From positions 74,541 to 113,236 of the forward strand of contig KN884977.1 of assembly GCA_000934455.1 (NCBI GenBank): a DNA stretch of 38,696 nucleotides, read 5' to 3'. The notes beneath the pieces were generated by a model. The model worked only from the letters and a program-made list of their open reading frames with translations. It did no database searches and was not told the origin of the DNA. Position 1 is the stretch's first letter. Every line of letters starts with the position of its first letter. The DNA is from Apostichopus parvimensis. Lineage: Eukaryota; Echinodermata; Holothuroidea; Aspidochirotida; Stichopodidae. Both the position numbers and the translations under genes were made by a program. Positions 34,200 through 38,696 of the stretch are shown here, piece after piece.

Positions 34200-34554
34200 A
34201 TTCTTGACTCTTCAGTGAAATTTGCTAATTATGCTTACACCTGCGTGGTGTTAAAAAATGCGGGAGTACGTGGGATAGACTGTAGGATTGGAAAGATGAG
34301 ATGGATTTATAGTAGGGTAGGGCACTGAATATGGTACTACCTTTATGTCAGGGATATTCATTGTGTATTGCACAAACTTTCACAAATCTGTTCATAAATT
34401 TTCAGAATCAGAAAATGAAACTTACCCAATCCCATCCCCCACCCCCATCCAATGACCTTAGACTATTTAGATCTTTATAGTTGACCTGTGAATTCAAGAA
34501 GTGAATCTTTGTGTCAAGTTAGGGTTCTGTGCTAAGGTAGTTTGTTCCTCAGTG
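34200..34554. other. gene-free stretch before minisatellite
   Basis: Includes a C-rich CCCATCCCCCACCCCCATCC tract at about 34432. No frame, RNA or repeat otherwise. Confidence 0.45.
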
Positions 34555-35254
34555 CTCTCATTTCACCCTCAACATCCTTCAGGTGATCCCTCTCATTTCA
34601 CCCTCAACATCCTTCAGGTGATCCCTCTCATTTCACACTCAAGATATGTCAGATGACCCCCTCATAATCAACCTCAACATCCTTCAGGTAACCCCCTTTT
34701 AATCCTCCCTCAACATCCTTCAGATGACCCCCTCATAATCACCCTCAACATCCTTCAGATGATCCCTCTCATTTCACCCTTAAGATATGTCAGATGACCC
34801 CTTTTAATCCCCCCTCAACATCCTTCAGATAACCCCCTCATAATCACCCTCAACATCCTTCAGGTGACCCCCTCATAATCATCCTCAACATCCTTCAGAT
34901 GATCCCTCTCATAATCACCCTCAACATCCTTAAGGTGATCCCTCTCATTTCACCCTCAACATCCTTCAGGTGAACCCTCTCATTTCACCCTCAACATCCT
35001 TCAGGTGAACCCTCTCATTTCACCCTCAACATCCTTCAGGTGAACCCTCTCATTTCACCCTCAACATCCTTCAGGTGAACCCTCTCATTTCACCCTCAAC
35101 ATCCTTCAGGTGATCCCACTCATTTCACCCTCAACTTCCTTCCGGTGATCCCTCTCATTTCACCCTTAACATCCTCCAGGTGATCCCTTTCATTTCACCC
35201 TCAACATCTTTCAGGTGATCCCTCTCATTTCACCATCAACATCCTTCAGGTGAC
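34555..35254. repeat. 35-bp minisatellite, about 20 copies
   Basis: The consensus unit is about CTCTCATTTCACCCTCAACA followed by TCCTTCAGGTGATCC. The right half (34925-35250) is nearly homogeneous. The left half mixes variant units (CTCATAATCA, TTTTAATCCT, AAGATATGTCAGATGACCCC). The AAGATATGTC variant recurs at 34641 and 34782, about four units apart, suggesting higher-order structure. The period is not a multiple of three and no frame persists. The array lies about 0.4 kb upstream of the putative promoter of the right-hand gene. Confidence 0.96.
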
Positions 35255-35639
35255 CTCCCCCCCCCTCATATAGAGGAGGCATTATAATCATTCACCTTTT
35301 ACAGTCATTGAAGTCCAAGGTACAAAGACACCAACCACATAAATGAGAAACAGAAATGTCAGTACTTTGTTCACTATGTATATATGTAGGAACCTTCAAC
35401 TCCTGCTATCACCTCCTCTAAGTGTAGTCTCTGTACCAGGTATGTACTGAATCCACCTCAACTATAAAACACTATTTAACATGCAATATTAAACTAATTC
35501 CAACCCTCCTACTTACTCATCATCTTCCAAGCCACCCACCCCCCCTCCCCTCACCACTGCCTTTAACCGTCAAAATTTTCCAATAAGTTGCACAGCAGGT
35601 GTTTTTGTCTAATCGCAGACATTTAAAGTGTCCTTGATT

Positions 35640-36304
35640 AGCTCTCATAAGAGATGTAAATGAAGCATCGGAGCAACTCTTCACATGTACTCCGCCTCTC
35701 GGTGAGTTTGACTCGATGTATTAAGCTCATCTTCGGTTCTGCTCACCGTCCGTGAAGTCAACATGTGTGTGTGATCTAGCTCACTCGCGAAACACTCTAG
35801 GATATTAAGCTACGTTTCTCGAGGACGGGGGACGGCGTTATCTATAAGTTAAACGATCTCGAGAAAAAGCCTTTTGTCGGACGAAGACAAAGTCAGCTGG
35901 AAGACTCAGTAGCTATATCAAATAGCGATTGATCATCTTCTGACATTTCTTGGACAACTTTTACACTCTCCAGAGTCGAGAAAAGAATCCTGTTAATATT
36001 TTCTCTCCGTCTGTTTACGATTCTGGTGTGTTCTCTTAGAACTGTGTTACGTCTCCCTTGTGTTTGTCATTCGAGATTGTATAAGTCACATCTGAGTTGA
36101 GCTTGAAGAGATTTTGCTTTTTGGAAAAAAGATTTTATAATTGATGATCGGTGCTCCACGCTTAAATGAATTAAGCTAATTGGCTGTGTTTTTTGTTTTC
36201 TTTTTTCCCTTCTACTCACTTGGGGTTTTTGCTGCAGAATCAACTTTGGAGAACTCGAGAGTCTGATCCAGTTTCTGTTCTGACAATTTAGTTGACATTT
36301 CTAG
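35640..36304 (+). promoter_or_regulatory. putative promoter and untranslated first exon
   Basis: CpG and GC content rise sharply at about 35640 compared with all flanking sequence (for example TCTCGAGGACGGGGGACGGC near 35817). The sequence has no long open frame and ends in TTTCTAG|GTATGT, a usable splice donor at 36304/36305. This fits a 5' UTR first exon and its proximal promoter for a plus-strand gene. The transcription start could not be fixed, because no clear TATA box or initiator was found. It might be an alternative first exon to the one at 37183. Confidence 0.45.
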
Positions 36305-37160
36305 GTATGTTGCTGTAACTACCCAAATTGGAACTAAAAACGTTATTCATTCTAAATAATTCAGTTATCCTCCTAAAAAGTTTGCCTTCTCTATTTCCGA
36401 TAATGATATTAGGCAAAACTTAACTGAATGAAAACGTGAAGTGAAGAGAATTTGAAATTAATACCAGTCCAAACCTGACGTTGCATAAATTTGGCTGCAG
36501 ATCTGGCAAACCTTATATAAGTGGATTTATTTTTTCACTGCCAAGGTATTCTATTACTTTGTCAGCAATACCTGGAGATCCTTGCTTTTGAAATGTAATA
36601 TGCGTGGTTGAAAGGAGAGGAGATTAAATGAAAGCGATGCATTTTTCGATTCGTCTAGCCCGATGACGTTCGCTTTGTTTTTACAATGCGCTGATGAAGC
36701 CTTCTCATCTATTGACCGGTATTTTCTGGTAAAAAGACCAAGTTCAGGGATGAATAGCAAGTCTCTCACGATCTGACGGTGGTTGACGGAAAGTTTATTC
36801 TCCACTTGCGAATCAATAAATTGACTATCGTTTGTCATATCTGCATAAATGCAGAGTTTTTCTTTTCTTTCCCGTCGGAGTTCCACCGTATCACGAGCTG
36901 TTGTAGAACAGACGTGTAGCATCAAATTTTTGGTATCAGATTGACTTTTCAGTACTGTGGGAAATCTCGTTTTCAACGCAATGGGAATCGGAATAGAGTT
37001 TTCCAAATAATTTCTGTTACGTCGTCGTCGGCACACACCAGATCACAACAAATTATCACCGCGGTGACTGGAAGGATTGGCTTTTGTATCTCCGTTGCAT
37101 CGAATGCAATTCAAGGAGTATTTTACGTCGACTTTGTGTTCATATTTTTTTTTGGTGGGA

Positions 37161-37174
37161 ATTGCCATAGCAAC
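37161..37174. promoter_or_regulatory. X-box-like site (RFX family)
   Basis: ATTGCCATAGCAAC matches the two-half-site X-box (GTTGCC, two-base spacer, AGCAAC) except for the first base. It ends 8 bases before the proposed start codon at 37183, so it lies in the 5' UTR or at the start site. RFX factors commonly drive ciliary genes in animals; applying that here is inference. Confidence 0.45.
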
Positions 37175-37182
37175 CTTCAAAA

Positions 37183-37253
37183 ATGATTCCTATGAGGACC
37201 AGGCAGCGTGTACGACATCCGCGCAGGGTCACTTTAGCTAATGTTGATTTCAA
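37183..37253 (+). CDS. putative first coding exon, Arg-rich N-terminus
   Basis: The ATG at 37183 has A at -3. It is preceded in frame by TAG at 37168-37170, so it is the first possible start in this frame. A second in-frame ATG at 37192 has a weaker context. The frame encodes 23 residues, MIPMRTRQRVRHPRRVTLAN then VDF, plus two bases, ending at a strong donor, TTCAA|GTAAGTT. The in-frame TAA lies across the donor, as expected at an exon edge. The peptide is very basic (seven Arg) and too short to assign. It could be the start of a protein with a nucleolar or nuclear-type basic N-terminus, or a mitochondrial presequence; neither is shown. A TATATAA at 36514 could position a start site upstream. 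The gene would continue beyond 38696. Confidence 0.5.
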
Positions 37254-38696
37254 GTAAGTTTTGTTTTTCTTTTCTTTTTTAATGTTTTTCACATCTTTCA
37301 AAGGCATCCTTTTTCATTTTCATGTGTACCAATTTACGAACGACACCCAAGGCACTTCTTGTGTAACTGCAGTTTACCAAAGATAACCATTATAATAACA
37401 GTTATTAAAAAATGAAAATAATACTTTGAACAGAATATATTATATGCTAATAAGCTATATTTAATGGAAAGAATACAATTAAGTGTGTATGAAGATGTTT
37501 TCAGAGTCCATGCAAGCTGACGTTTCTAATATCAAAATTGATATATAAATAGGACTATTCTTTATCAAGAACTGTATTTCAAAGGTTCATCTTTTGTGTA
37601 TTTAGTGTGCATACATATAGAAATATAAGTACCATGTAGAATGGACAATACAACTGGGATACGTGACTAGAACTCTTGAAACTTGATACCATCGAACGGT
37701 CTCCGCTGGGCTTCCCCTGCATTGTATTTAAGAGGTCTGCACGATCTGCCTTTGTTCTTAGGAACAAAAAAGACAATAGTCTTTAAAACAATGGAAGCTT
37801 GAGTACATGTATGCATATGTACATCCAGTATGTATGATTTTAAATTCAGAGATTAATTGTTTCTATATTTCTTTGGACAGATTTGTTTAAAATAAGTACT
37901 ACTTTGCAATCTTTAATGAGTTGGGATGGCTCCTGGTATTATTGGGGAAGGGGATGATGATATGAGGTATTGGTATAGACTTTGTATTCAAAGAAATGAG
38001 CAAAATTACCTCCTAGCTGATATGAATGGAATGTATAGTGTCATCAATGCATTGGGGCATTGTTTGTTAAATTTACGGTATTAATTAATCACTATGCTAT
38101 TCCTTAATGGTTTAAAACAATGATAGAGGATTTTAGATATTACATGAATGCTATTGGTTGTAAGAGAATTGGTGCGTGGTGGGGGGGGGGGCAGGGATGG
38201 AGCATGTCTAATATAAAATTGAGCTTTTCAGTGCAGTGTTGTTGTTTTTCATGCTTATAACATATTATGTATATACAGAGCTGTGATCTTTTGGTAAAAA
38301 CAAAGATCTCAATAATGTTTCTCTGTTTCTTTGGAGAATAAGAGATTGCCTGCATAATTTGTTAAAACACATTTAGCATTTCCTCAGTATTATACTGCAG
38401 AAAGGTCTACTTGTTGTGGGAATAATTTGTTTGTTTATAATGAAGTATATACTTTTCAATTCAATGACGGTGAATAGTCCAGGTGAGAATGAACTATGAT
38501 AGTGATCCTAGATTGTAACACATATCAGAAAAACATTGCCTTGCAGTGAAAGTCCACGACAGGTAAATCAATCGATTTGCGGCACTATTAGAAAGACAAT
38601 TACTCTTCATCGCATCACTTGTGTTTACAGTTTTGAGGGGGTTTTGAAATCATTATATTGTCTTTAAGAGCATCTAGTTTAAGTATGTGCATGTCA
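37254..38696 (+). other. probable first intron, open at the window edge
   Basis: Follows the GTAAGTT donor. AT-rich, with an 11-G run at 38181-38191. Frames at 37579 and 38140 on the minus strand show no motif. No acceptor followed by a credible open frame was found before the end of the window. Confidence 0.4.

Noticed and set aside
34555..35254. CRISPR-like regular array
   Set aside because: The whole 35-bp unit repeats without unique spacers and the context is eukaryotic, so it is a minisatellite.
36554..37036. 160-codon minus-strand open frame, the longest in the window
   Set aside because: It lies antisense across the putative promoter and 5' region of the right-hand gene. Its product has no recognisable motif, no splice-site support and a composition that looks random. 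Reduced AT content there makes long chance frames more likely.

Overview
The window looks like animal nuclear DNA. It is AT-rich, has no dense coding, carries short exons bounded by canonical GT-AG splice signals, and is full of SINE, LINE and MITE remnants, microsatellites, minisatellites and long G-tracts. The mix of tRNA-derived SINEs, CR1/L2/Rex-like LINE tails and hAT-type MITEs would suit a marine invertebrate deuterostome such as an echinoderm. That placement is an inference from texture; no diagnostic gene was recognised. There are no operons, bacterial genes, rRNA, intact tRNA genes or CRISPR arrays.

Left part (1-17.1 kb). A tRNA-Ser-like SINE (about 788-1078) and a decayed LINE 3' end on the minus strand (about 1454-2245) precede a convincing internal coding exon at 2443-2789 (+). 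That exon is Ser-rich and ends in phase 2 at a strong donor. A phase-compatible terminal exon lies at about 14029-14200 and ends in TAA, so the two may be the last exons of one gene separated by an 11.2-kb intron. A possible poly(A) signal is at 17112. The protein family was not recognised. The intron holds three hAT-like MITEs, an antisense tRNA-like SINE, a LINE fragment, a GAGTG-rich foldback element and a 189-bp tandem duplication.

Middle part (17.1-35.6 kb). No supported gene was found. Notable contents are an inverted second copy of the 10.8-kb MITE with a perfect target-site duplication (22367-22861), a distinct MITE with unusual internal repeats (23515-24009), several local tandem duplications, and a 1.72-kb element with 15-bp terminal inverted repeats (31412-33131). 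The last element carries six exact copies and one variant of the 14-mer GTCACGCGAGTCAC, all in one orientation. A 35-bp minisatellite of about 20 copies spans 34555-35254.

Right part (35.6-38.7 kb). Base composition changes to a CpG-richer promoter-like region. There is a possible untranslated first exon ending at a donor at 36304/36305, and a short first coding exon (37183-37253) encoding an Arg-rich N-terminus, directly preceded by an RFX X-box-like motif. This is probably the 5' end of a second plus-strand gene that continues beyond the window.

The strongest candidates for something undescribed are the 31.4-33.1 kb element with its same-strand 14-mer set, and the MITE family whose conserved core occurs with two different sets of termini.
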